From positions 1-39,256 of the forward strand of contig CACPKO010000010.1 in assembly GCA_902634555.1 (NCBI GenBank): a DNA stretch of 39,256 nucleotides, given 5' to 3'. The DNA comes from Actinomycetota bacterium (GTDB lineage Bacteria; Actinomycetota; Acidimicrobiia; Acidimicrobiales; MedAcidi-G1). Under the pieces are notes generated by a model that saw nothing but the letters and a program-made list of their open reading frames with translations, searched no databases and was not told where the DNA came from. A program made the position numbers and the translations under genes. Shown piece by piece: positions 1-6,762 of this stretch (within the stretch, counting starts at the first letter, position 1; every line of letters starts with the position of its first letter).

Positions 1-45
1 GAACCTTGAACTAAGGTCTTAGTAATGCCTTCTGAGGGAGAAAAC

Positions 46-1314
46 ATGTCAAACGATCATGGAAGTTTGTTCGCTACCGCGTTAACTCAATTCAACCGGG
101 GAGCAGACCTGATTGGCCTTTCCGATGATCTTCGACAGATTTTGTCTCAGCCGAAAAACGAAATCATCGTGAACTTCCCGGTAAAAATGGACGACGGAAG
201 GTTTGAAGTTTTCACTGGATACAGGATTCAACACAATAATGTTCTCGGGCCTTATAAAGGCGGGGTTCGATTTAGCCCCATGGTCAATCTAGATGAAGTC
301 AAAGCTTTGGCTTCTTGGATGACTTGGAAGTCAGCTTTGTGCGATATTCCTTTCGGTGGCGCTAAAGGCGGGATCTCCTTTGATCCGTATCTCTGCAGCA
401 GCGACGAACTTGAACGAGTGGTACGAAGATTCACTCATAGTCTCGGAGGAAATATCGGCCCAGACTATGACATTCCTGCACCAGACCTTGGAAGTAACTC
501 TCAAACGATGGTTTGGATGATGGACACCTATGCAAATTCGACTGGTTCATCCGAAAGACAAAATGTTAAACGAGTGGTAACAGGAAAGACCCTTGAAACG
601 GGCGGTAGCCACGGTCGAGAAAAGGCCACTGGGCAAGGAGTAGTTTTTTGTCTTCAACATTGGGCTGATGAAGTCGGGTTTGATCTTTCAAGCGCAACGG
701 TTGCTTTGCAAGGTTGGGGAAATGTGGGAAGTGCTACTGGAAGAATCCTGCAGGTCCACGGAGCCAAAGTATTAGCAGTAGCTGATCATGCTGGAGCAAT
801 CGCTGATGAGGATGGCATTGACGCCTTTGATCTCACCGATTGGGTGCAGGAAAACGGGTCAGTGAAGGGTTATCCGAATGCGGACTGGATTGAACCGTCG
901 GATCTCTGGAGCGCAGATGTTGATATTTTGATTCCAGCTGCTTTAGAAAATCAAATCACTGCTGATAACGCCAACGACATAAAAGCGAAAGTAGTGGTGG
1001 AGGCCGCCAATGGCCCAACAACTCTTGAAGCCGAGGAAATTCTTAGCGAAAAAAGCGTTGACGTTCTTCCTGATATTTTGGTTAATGCTGGAGGAGTCAT
1101 TGTTTCTTACTTTGAATGGCTCCAGAACAGGTCTGCTCAGCGTTGGGATCTTGACGATGTTGATCATCGGCTTCGTGAAACCTTGTGGACTGCAGCCGAT
1201 TCAGTTGTGGCCTTACAGAAGGATCTAGAAAGCTCTTCTCGGCGGGATGCCGCTTACGCCGTTGCGCTTCAGCGACTAAAAACTGTCTATAACCAGCGTG
1301 GAATTTTCCCTTAA
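46..1314 (+). CDS. gdhA: Glutamate dehydrogenase (Glu/Leu/Phe/Val family)
   Basis: Cytosolic enzyme interconverting glutamate and 2-oxoglutarate plus ammonia with NAD(P). The 422-residue product has the substrate block NNVLGPYKGGVRF, the catalytic-lysine motif PFGGAKGGI, the PAPD segment, the GREKATGQGV segment and the dinucleotide-binding loop GWGNVGSATG. Length fits hexameric GDHs of about 420 residues. An upstream in-frame ATG at 25 exists, but GAGGGAG at 34-40 sits five bases before the ATG at 46, so 46 is preferred. It is monocistronic here: the next gene is convergent. Cofactor preference cannot be read with confidence. Family call is very sure; glutamate rather than leucine as substrate is inference from the overall resemblance to RocG/GudB-like enzymes. 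Confidence 0.93.
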   Translation: MSNDHGSLFATALTQFNRGADLIGLSDDLRQILSQPKNEIIVNFPVKMDDGRFEVFTGYRIQHNNVLGPYKGGVRFSPMVNLDEVKALASWMTWKSALCDIPFGGAKGGISFDPYLCSSDELERVVRRFTHSLGGNIGPDYDIPAPDLGSNSQTMVWMMDTYANSTGSSERQNVKRVVTGKTLETGGSHGREKATGQGVVFCLQHWADEVGFDLSSATVALQGWGNVGSATGRILQVHGAKVLAVADHAGAIADEDGIDAFDLTDWVQENGSVKGYPNADWIEPSDLWSADVDILIPAALENQITADNANDIKAKVVVEAANGPTTLEAEEILSEKSVDVLPDILVNAGGVIVSYFEWLQNRSAQRWDLDDVDHRLRETLWTAADSVVALQKDLESSSRRDAAYAVALQRLKTVYNQRGIFP

Positions 1315-1324
1315 TAAGGTTGTG

Positions 1325-1759
1325 TTAGAGATTCTTCTGTTCTAAAACTTTCTCACGTGTTGGTACCCGTTTAAAGATGTATAAGATCCCTGCGAGTCCT
1401 ACGCCAATCACCACGAGACGAACGACAAGGGAATTAATCAAAACTCCTGCGCTAACTCCACTTGTTATAACAATTATTGATATTGCCATCTGTTTTGCTC
1501 TTCTTGGCATTCCCAGTCCGCTGCGGTAGTCCTTCACCATTGGTCCTATTGCCGGTAGGTCAAGGATCCACTGTTCGAATCGAGGAACTGAACGTGCGAA
1601 ACATGACGCTCCGATAATCATGAAAACAGTTGTTGGAAGCCCAGGAACAATTATTCCAATCCCACCAATGGCTACTGAAATGCATCCGATAAAAGCCCAC
1701 AGAATACGAGCAGGCTTCCTACTTAGCGATTGATTCGACTCGCTTGGATTGTCAGTCAT
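1325..1759 (-). CDS. DUF454 (YbaN-like) inner-membrane protein
   Basis: 144 residues. The signature of the family is visible: a first hydrophobic hairpin (about residues 17-52) containing the PGLPTT motif at 39-44 followed by FMIIGASCFARSVPRFEQWI, then a basic loop and a second hydrophobic pair (about 90-129). This matches DUF454/YbaN proteins, small integral membrane proteins of unknown function. The start ATG lies 11 bases after the stop of the upstream gene at 1771-2094, so the two are probably co-transcribed. No strong Shine-Dalgarno is seen. The function is not known; only the family is claimed. Confidence 0.85.
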   Translation of the reverse strand: MTDNPSESNQSLSRKPARILWAFIGCISVAIGGIGIIVPGLPTTVFMIIGASCFARSVPRFEQWILDLPAIGPMVKDYRSGLGMPRRAKQMAISIIVITSGVSAGVLINSLVVRLVVIGVGLAGILYIFKRVPTREKVLEQKNL

Positions 1760-1770
1760 CTTCGTGTTTC

Positions 1771-2094
1771 TTAGCTAACAAGTTCCGCCACATCAAGCAC
1801 CACTAAAACAAGAAGTAACGCAATGACAGCGATGTTTATCGGAATGACCAGCTTCTTTAGTTGATGTCCAGATTTCGTGAATCGTTTGATACTAGAAATG
1901 TTGAACCAGATAGCCACTAGAGCAATCGGAATACCAATGAGTGGGCCAACAGTTCCTGTAACCCCTAGAACAGGAAGGAGCCAAGGAAAGACAACATAGG
2001 AAAGCATGCATCGAATGCCAGAAATAATCATTGATTTTGAGAACATCCGGGTGCTGGAGTCAATTTGTGTTACGGAATTGAGACCATCGGTCAT
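1771..2094 (-). CDS. Small hypothetical membrane protein
   Basis: I do not recognise a named family. The 107-residue product has a hydrophilic N-terminus, a hydrophobic stretch with PWLLPVLGVTG and IGIPIALVAIWFNI, a basic connector (SIKRFTKSGHQLKK) and a C-terminal helix rich in Val/Leu, suggesting three membrane segments. I chose the ATG at 2094 because AGGA lies eight bases upstream. A GTG at 2154 would add 20 residues but has no ribosome-binding site. It precedes the DUF454 gene by 11 bases and probably shares its transcript. The upstream gap 2095-2225 holds its likely promoter and nothing else I can identify. Confidence 0.7.
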   Translation of the reverse strand: MTDGLNSVTQIDSSTRMFSKSMIISGIRCMLSYVVFPWLLPVLGVTGTVGPLIGIPIALVAIWFNISSIKRFTKSGHQLKKLVIPINIAVIALLLVLVVLDVAELVS

Positions 2095-2225
2095 GGCTGC
2101 TGTCCTATCGGAGTTAAATGAAGTTTGATCGTTTTCAAATGACGACCTATCCACATCTTATAAGTGGTTTAGCGCTTAGAACTATTACGGAAGAAAGTAG
2201 TTGCTTTAAGTGTTAATTTTTTGAA

Positions 2226-2564
2226 TCAGCCAGTGCGGTTTAAGGCTGCAGCTGCTCTTTGGGCGGCCACCTGTCTTCTTCCAATAATTGGAGTTGTGGG
2301 AGCAAACCCGGCTGTTGCTCGCTCTGATTCTGACTCTCCGCCCCAGAATCCTAGTTCTCTATTTTCTCGGGCATACGCTCGACAAGGGTCTGCAGAAGGG
2401 CACGCTTCGCAAATTTTACGAGCTTTAGCTTCACGCCTGACTCGGGCTTCTGGTCGCTCTGCAAAGGGAGCAAAGAATAGTGAGCTTTCTCCTCGGCAAC
2501 TTCCTTGGTCGACCCAACTCATGGTTGGATATTCATCGGGCATTTTTACCGAGACTTCAAACAA
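2226..2564 (-). CDS. whiB: WhiB-family iron-sulfur transcriptional regulator
   Basis: 112 residues with the full WhiB signature: four cysteines at 23, 52, 55 and 61 (C-x28-C-x2-C-x5-C) that would hold a [4Fe-4S] cluster, then the turn motif GFWGG at 72-76 and a basic, Ala/Arg-rich tail. WhiB proteins are found in Actinobacteria and their phages and act in the cytosol, usually with the principal sigma factor. The start is TTG at 2564: AGGGGAG at 2574-2580 is nine bases upstream, far better than what precedes the ATGs at 2543 or 2522. A perfect palindrome lies just upstream of that site. The paralogue (WhiB1, 2 and so on) cannot be told from this. Confidence 0.93.
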   Translation of the reverse strand: MFEVSVKMPDEYPTMSWVDQGSCRGESSLFFAPFAERPEARVRREAKARKICEACPSADPCRAYARENRELGFWGGESESERATAGFAPTTPIIGRRQVAAQRAAAALNRTG

Positions 2565-2585
2565 TTTTCTATTCTCCCCTACTAA

Positions 2586-2602
2586 ACCAAAATATTTTTG
2601 GT
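2586..2602. promoter_or_regulatory. Palindrome in the whiB 5' region
   Basis: ACCAAAATATTTTTGGT is a perfect inverted repeat (7-base arms, 3-base centre) lying six bases upstream of the whiB ribosome-binding site. It could be an operator or an RNA hairpin near the Shine-Dalgarno. The repeat is seen; its role is inferred. Confidence 0.45.
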
Positions 2603-2670
2603 CTTACACCTCGCGCGACAGTACGTAAAAGATTGGCCTTAGTAAAGAGTTTTTTGATAATTGTTAGAGA

Positions 2671-2701
2671 ACATGCCTATCTCTAAAAATGATAGGTGTG
2701 T
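2671..2701 (-). terminator. Possible weak terminator hairpin after the Mct-like gene
   Basis: Arms ACATGCCTATC and GATAGGTGTGT with a 9-base loop lie between the Mct-like stop and whiB. Two positions pair only as G-U in the plus-strand RNA, so in the minus direction the core is six pairs (CCTATC/GATAGG). The tail on the minus strand is pyrimidine-rich rather than a clean U run. It may end the peroxiredoxin/Mct transcript. The rest of the 189-base gap 2565-2753 is the presumed whiB promoter region. Confidence 0.3.
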
Positions 2702-2753
2702 GTATTGTGAATTTCCTAATGTGATTACTCACCGGTAGCAACTGGGCGACTCG

Positions 2754-3959
2754 TTAAATGGTTGCGACTACTCCACTGTCAATGAGTGCACCAATAGCAG
2801 TAGGAGTCAGTCCGAGATCTTCAGAAAGAATCTGTTCTGTGTGTTCTCCAAGCAGAGGAGCTGTTGCTGCACCACGATCTTGAATTTGCGAAAATGCAAG
2901 TGGTGATCCTGGAACTAGATGCTTTCCGACACCAGGTTGTTCTAAATCAGCAAATAGCGGGTTTTTAGTTGAACATCTTTCATCTTCCTCAACTAACTCC
3001 ATAAAGGACTGATAAGGACCCCAGCAAACTCCATGGTCATCAAGTGATTTAGATACTTCTAAAAAAGTTCTTTTTTCAAACCACGGTAAAAAAAGTTGGG
3101 TCAATTTATCTCGAGCAAGAAACCTCTCCCCCTCATCGGAAAAATCAACTCCCAGGGCTGAAGCGAGCTCTTGAACTTGAGGAGCTGTACCTGTAGCTTC
3201 CTGTAGTCCTCGCCATTGTTTCGGGCTTATCGCAACTACCATGACTCGACGACCATCTTGGGTAACAAAATCTGTTCCATAAGCTCCATAAAGATCATTC
3301 CCGATTGGGGGCCTCTCCGTTTGATTGATTTGAGCTTCAGCGATTCCTCCAAGCATTCCTGCAGCAGCGAGAGCTACATCGGTTAACGCAAGTGTCACTA
3401 AATCGCCATGACCGGTTTGAAAACGGTATCTATCGGCCGCCAATAGGCCAAGGGCCGCCATTTGTCCACACATTAGGTCCCATGCTGGGACTACGTTATT
3501 TACTGGGCGAGGGTCGTCTGGATAGCCAGTCGCATTCGGATAACCAATTGCGCAATTTACGGTGTAATCCACGGCAGTTGTTCCATCATGGCTTCCAATA
3601 ATGGAAACCATGACGAGATCTTCGCGTTGAGCGCTTAATTCGCCGTAATCAAGCCAACCTTTTGTGGGAAAGTTCGTAATAAAGTTCCCTGCTTTTGCTA
3701 TCAGCGCGGAAAGCAGGTCTTGTGCTTCAGGGTCTCTTAAATTCAGTGCGATTGACCGTTTTCCTTTGTTGAGACCATTCCAATAAAGGCTGGCCCCATT
3801 TTCTGTAAGCGGCCATCGTTTGTGATCAATTCCGCCACCTATCTGATCAAATCGTATGACATCAGCTCCAAGTTGAGCCAAAGTCATGCCTCCAGAAGGA
3901 GCGGCAACAAAGGCTGAGCCTTCAACGACGCTCAATCCTTGAAGTGGACGGTCCCTCAA
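2754..3959 (-). CDS. mct: CoA-transferase family III, mesaconyl-CoA C1-C4 transferase-like
   Basis: 401-residue CaiB/BaiF-type (family III) enzyme. The N-terminal block VVEGSAFVAAPSGGMTLAQL, the following ADVIRFDQIGGGIDHKRWP, the segment DYTVN, and PAWDLMCGQMAALGLLAA resemble, from memory, 2-methylfumaryl-CoA isomerase (Mct) of Chloroflexus, which moves CoA within mesaconyl-CoA in the 3-hydroxypropionate bi-cycle, more than general formyl-CoA or carnitine CoA-transferases. Asp161 in AWD is the expected catalytic aspartate. The start is TTG at 3959, overlapping the TGA stop of the upstream peroxiredoxin as TTGA, so translation is probably coupled. Family is sure; the specific reaction is inference from sequence resemblance, and no other bi-cycle gene is adjacent. 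Confidence 0.8.
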   Translation of the reverse strand: MRDRPLQGLSVVEGSAFVAAPSGGMTLAQLGADVIRFDQIGGGIDHKRWPLTENGASLYWNGLNKGKRSIALNLRDPEAQDLLSALIAKAGNFITNFPTKGWLDYGELSAQREDLVMVSIIGSHDGTTAVDYTVNCAIGYPNATGYPDDPRPVNNVVPAWDLMCGQMAALGLLAADRYRFQTGHGDLVTLALTDVALAAAGMLGGIAEAQINQTERPPIGNDLYGAYGTDFVTQDGRRVMVVAISPKQWRGLQEATGTAPQVQELASALGVDFSDEGERFLARDKLTQLFLPWFEKRTFLEVSKSLDDHGVCWGPYQSFMELVEEDERCSTKNPLFADLEQPGVGKHLVPGSPLAFSQIQDRGAATAPLLGEHTEQILSEDLGLTPTAIGALIDSGVVATI

Positions 3960-4423
3960 CTCAACTCTTCTATATCTTTGAGAAGTTGGGCCGAATGCTC
4001 TTCTAGGCTCGTGGCACTGCTTGGATCATAGGCTCTGGCGATCACCCCGTCTGGAGAAATAAGATAGGTGATTCGTTCCGGCAAACTCACAAATGGGTGA
4101 TCTGGAGGACGAGCAGCTTCATAAGCTGTCCCCATCACTCGATCTGGATCTGACAATAAGGAGAACTCGTATCCTTGACTGTCAGCAAATGCTTTTTGCT
4201 CTTCAACTGTGTCAAAACTGGCGCCAATTATGACTGCATTTAACGCTTCAAATTCGAGAGTTCGGTCACGGAACCCTCCTCCTTCAAGCGTTCAACCAGG
4301 GGTGCTGGCTTTCGGATACCACCAAAGAGCTACCCATTTGCCAGTCAAGTCTTCTAGTTCAACAATATTTCCATGTTGATCTGATGCTGAGAATTTCGGC
4401 GCAGCACTACCTTCTTTAAGCAT
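3956..4423 (-). CDS. Selenocysteine-containing peroxiredoxin (BCP/PrxQ type), read through TGA
   Basis: Thiol peroxidase of the AhpC/TSA superfamily, reducing peroxides in the cytosol. Reading frame 4423 to 3956 encodes 155 residues, the normal BCP length, with one in-frame TGA at 4292-4294 (codon 44). It falls exactly on the peroxidatic cysteine: P37-K-A-S-T41-P-G-[TGA], the PxxxTxxC motif, followed by TLEGGGFRD, typical after that cysteine. The conserved Arg is at 117 (ERITYLISPDG). No other stop interrupts the frame and the protein has no cysteine, so no resolving Cys. A SECIS-like hairpin follows the TGA. The ATG at 4423 has GGAGG four bases upstream; an earlier in-frame ATG at 4498 adds an unrelated tail. 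The alternative is a nonsense mutation or sequencing error; the evidence favours selenocysteine. SelA/B/C/D are not in this window. Confidence 0.85.
4256..4278 (-). promoter_or_regulatory. SECIS-like hairpin downstream of the peroxiredoxin TGA
   Basis: In the mRNA sense, GAGGGUUC (4278-4271) pairs with GAACUCUC (4263-4256) over eight pairs including one G-U, closing a 7-base loop CGUGACC. The loop begins 21 bases after the UGA and has G at its second position. Bacterial SECIS elements are described as hairpins inside the coding region with the apical loop about 16-37 bases after UGA and a G in the first two loop positions, so this fits. They recruit SelB with Sec-tRNA. Pairing is seen; function is inferred. 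Confidence 0.75.
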
Positions 4424-4504
4424 TCTTCCTCCAGTATTCGGACAACCTGACTGTAGTAGCAATCCGCCTTCAGGCGTGACATTTTCCGCCATCCTCACCC
4501 TTCT

Positions 4505-4522
4505 AGGAAAATTTTTATTCCT
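4505..4522. promoter_or_regulatory. AT-rich inverted repeat in the divergent peroxiredoxin/thiolase promoter region
   Basis: AGGAA-N8-TTCCT lies in the roughly 180-base stretch between the peroxiredoxin start (4423) and the thiolase start (4604), which must hold both divergent promoters. It might be an operator. I see no convincing consensus -10/-35 pair for either side. Confidence 0.25.
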
Positions 4523-4603
4523 CTGGTTCTACCCGACGCTGGTATCTGGTTAGGATTACCAAAACTGACGAAATTCATTAGTCAACAAAGTGAGGAGAAC
4601 ACA

Positions 4604-5806
4604 ATGCCCGAAGCTGTAATAGTTGCTACTGGTCGAACCCCAATTGGTCGAGCAGGAAAAGGTAGTTTAGTTGAAGCGCGACCTGACGATATGTCCGCTT
4701 TCATCGTTGACGCGGTGCTTAATAAGGTCCCAGAACTTCCACGTGAAGAAATAGAGGATGTTATTTGGGGAACAGCACAGCCTGGTGGAGAACAGGGATT
4801 CAATTTAGGCCGTGTTGTGAGCCTTTTGGCTGGACTTGAAGCCCCAGGCGTAACTGTGAACCGTTATTGTTCTTCTTCGCTGCAAACAATCCGCATGGCG
4901 GCTCATGCCATTATGGCTGGTGAAGGTGATGCTTTCGTCGCTGGTGGAGTTGATTGTGTTAGCCGGTACGGCTACGGAGCATCCGATACTGCTTCTCATA
5001 ACGAAAAATTCTCTGAGGCAGAGGCTCGCAGTGCTCAAAGAAGTGGCGGCGGTACAGGAGTTTGGGCTCCTGCTGAGGGTTTACCTGATCTGTATATCGC
5101 TATGGGCCAAACCGCTGAAAATGTTGCTGAGTCTCAGGGCGTTTCAAAAGAGGCTCAAGATGAGTGGGGTGTCCGTTCGCAAAATAGAGCCGAAGATGCT
5201 CAGAATCGTGGTTTCTTTGAGCGAGAAATCACTCCTTACACTTTGCCTGATGGAACTGTTGTTTCTTCAGATGATGGCATCCGCGCTGGAACAACATACG
5301 AGAAGGTTTCTCAGCTTCAACCAGTGTTCCGTGAGAATGGAACAGTGACTGCTGGGAATGCTTGCCCGCTTAATGATGGTGCAGCTGCAGTCGTTGTTAT
5401 GAGTGACACCAGAGCGGCCGAACTGGGATTAACCCCGATAGCGAAAATTATCTCTTCCGGAGTTTCTGCCCTTAATCCAGAAATTATGGGACTTGGACCA
5501 GTTGATGCAATAAATCAAGCTTTGGGTAGAGCAAATATGACGCCTGATGATATTGATCTTTTTGAAATTAATGAGGCTTTCGCTGCTCAGGTCTTGCCTT
5601 CAGCGGAACAAGTCGGCATTGATCTAGAAAAATTAAACGTTAATGGTGGAGCTATCGCCCTTGGTCATCCTTTTGGTATGACCGGAGCTCGAATCATGAC
5701 TACCTTGCTTAACGGGTTAGAAGATACCGACAAAGAATTTGGTGTTGAATCTATGTGTGTTGGCGGAGGACAGGGCATGGCCATGGTGGTTCAACGCCTA
5801 AATTAA
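4604..5806 (+). CDS. Acetyl-CoA C-acyltransferase (thiolase)
   Basis: 400 residues, thiolase superfamily, two repeated domains. It condenses two acyl-CoA units or cleaves 3-ketoacyl-CoA in fatty-acid degradation. The nucleophilic Cys89 is in VNRYCSSSLQT, the NEAFA motif is present, the His is in GGAIALGHPFGMTGAR, and the second acid/base Cys is in CVGGGQGMA near the C-terminus. All three catalytic positions are intact. The start at 4604 is backed by GAGGAG seven bases upstream. It stands alone on the plus strand between the divergent peroxiredoxin and the convergent SCO6745-family gene. Chain-length preference (FadA-like or acetoacetyl-CoA-forming) cannot be decided. Confidence 0.92.
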   Translation: MPEAVIVATGRTPIGRAGKGSLVEARPDDMSAFIVDAVLNKVPELPREEIEDVIWGTAQPGGEQGFNLGRVVSLLAGLEAPGVTVNRYCSSSLQTIRMAAHAIMAGEGDAFVAGGVDCVSRYGYGASDTASHNEKFSEAEARSAQRSGGGTGVWAPAEGLPDLYIAMGQTAENVAESQGVSKEAQDEWGVRSQNRAEDAQNRGFFEREITPYTLPDGTVVSSDDGIRAGTTYEKVSQLQPVFRENGTVTAGNACPLNDGAAAVVVMSDTRAAELGLTPIAKIISSGVSALNPEIMGLGPVDAINQALGRANMTPDDIDLFEINEAFAAQVLPSAEQVGIDLEKLNVNGGAIALGHPFGMTGARIMTTLLNGLEDTDKEFGVESMCVGGGQGMAMVVQRLN

Positions 5807-5838
5807 AGCCGCCTTGGATTTCATTCAGGTTAAATAAA

Positions 5839-6753
5839 TTAAACTTGGCGGTCATTGAACCGGTTGTCGCGCGCTGCAGGCATCCAGAGTGGTCCTGCTG
5901 TTTGATCTATCCGTTCAACATAACGAGAGCCGACTGGTTGGATCAGTTCAATGAACTGTGATGTTTCTTTTAGTCCAAAAGTTTTCCAAGCTGTAGCAGT
6001 CAAGTCATCAAGTTTGTCTTCAAGTTCTTGACGATACAACAACCCTGCTTCTGTAACATTGTGGTCTTTGGCTAATCCTCGTTGCTCGAGTTTTTCGTAA
6101 GCTTTCTTTAACGCCGCGTCGTCTGCTCCGCGACTTCGCGGCAGCCAGTCGTCTTCATAGCCTCGCCAGGCACCATCAAGAACGCCTACCATGCTTTCAT
6201 CCAGCTCTTCGCTGATCTGTATCGCCCAATGAGTGTCTCCGCGCCATTCTCTGATCGCGTTTACTGCCAGCCAGGCTGATACGAGTTGGTTTTCATTTCG
6301 GGGCCAGTCAATTAGAGAAGAGAATAGGACACGGCCTGCGACAGGAAGACTTTCAGCTGCCTTCCATAATTGTGGTTCAAGCGCGGCTAACGGTTCGCAT
6401 ATTTCCGGTGAAAATTTTTCGAGCCCAGACGCTACTGCTTGGTCTCGGGCAGCAGCCGTTTTTTCAAATGTGGTGTGTTCTCGACATAAGTCAAGACATC
6501 CTTCTACATATTTGGGAGAGATTGAATAAAATGCTGCGGTGACAGCAGAGTTTCCGGCTGCTCCAAGAGATGATCCACGGGTGGCTATGTAGTATCCAAA
6601 ACCGTCTGGTACTCCAAGCGCAGCGTAGTTAGCTATTGCCTCTGGATCCCAGTAGATCCATCCAATCAGTTGATGTGAAACGAAAGCTGCTTTACCGCTT
6701 AACTCTCGCCAAGTATTTGGATCGTCTTCTAGTTTTTTTGAGCCTTGAGGCAT
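5839..6753 (-). CDS. SCO6745-family protein
   Basis: 304 residues resembling the SCO6745 family of actinobacterial proteins, recognised from the N-terminal pattern (HQLIGWIYWDPEAIANYAALG, then GYYIATRGSSLGAAGNSAVTAAFYSISP) and the C-terminal half with EYxDDW-like RGYEDDWLPRSRG and a winged-helix-like stretch (ALKKAYEKLEQRGLAKDHNVTEAGL). The function of the family is unknown to me. It starts nine bases after the ilvC stop, so it probably rides on the ilv transcript. The convergent thiolase ends 32 bases away with no terminator hairpin visible between them. A link to branched-chain synthesis is only suggested by position. Confidence 0.65.
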   Translation of the reverse strand: MPQGSKKLEDDPNTWRELSGKAAFVSHQLIGWIYWDPEAIANYAALGVPDGFGYYIATRGSSLGAAGNSAVTAAFYSISPKYVEGCLDLCREHTTFEKTAAARDQAVASGLEKFSPEICEPLAALEPQLWKAAESLPVAGRVLFSSLIDWPRNENQLVSAWLAVNAIREWRGDTHWAIQISEELDESMVGVLDGAWRGYEDDWLPRSRGADDAALKKAYEKLEQRGLAKDHNVTEAGLLYRQELEDKLDDLTATAWKTFGLKETSQFIELIQPVGSRYVERIDQTAGPLWMPAARDNRFNDRQV

Positions 6754-6762
6754 TGGCTTCTT

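Noticed and set aside
4-16. Short repeat CCTT-GAACT-AAGG before gdhA
   Set aside because: Four-base arms at the window edge are too short to call a terminator or operator.
2221-2628. 135-residue plus-strand frame over whiB
   Set aside because: It is antisense to a whiB gene with all four cysteines, GFWGG and a strong ribosome-binding site; its product has no recognisable features.
4292-4294. TGA read as Trp or Gly through an altered genetic code
   Set aside because: TGA is the genuine stop of many genes here (ilvB, gatA, the cysteine desulfurase, murA and others), and the active-site position calls for Cys or Sec.
4292-4498. Stand-alone 68-residue and 66-residue fragments (4292-4498 and 3956-4156) as two separate small genes or a pseudogene
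   Set aside because: They are one frame with a single TGA at the active-site Cys; both halves keep their family motifs and no other lesion is present. A decayed gene would be expected to show more damage, and a SECIS-like hairpin follows the TGA.
4424-4498. Upstream ATG at 4498 as peroxiredoxin start
   Set aside because: Adds 25 residues foreign to the family, whereas ATG 4423 has GGAGG just upstream and begins MLKEG like other BCP proteins.
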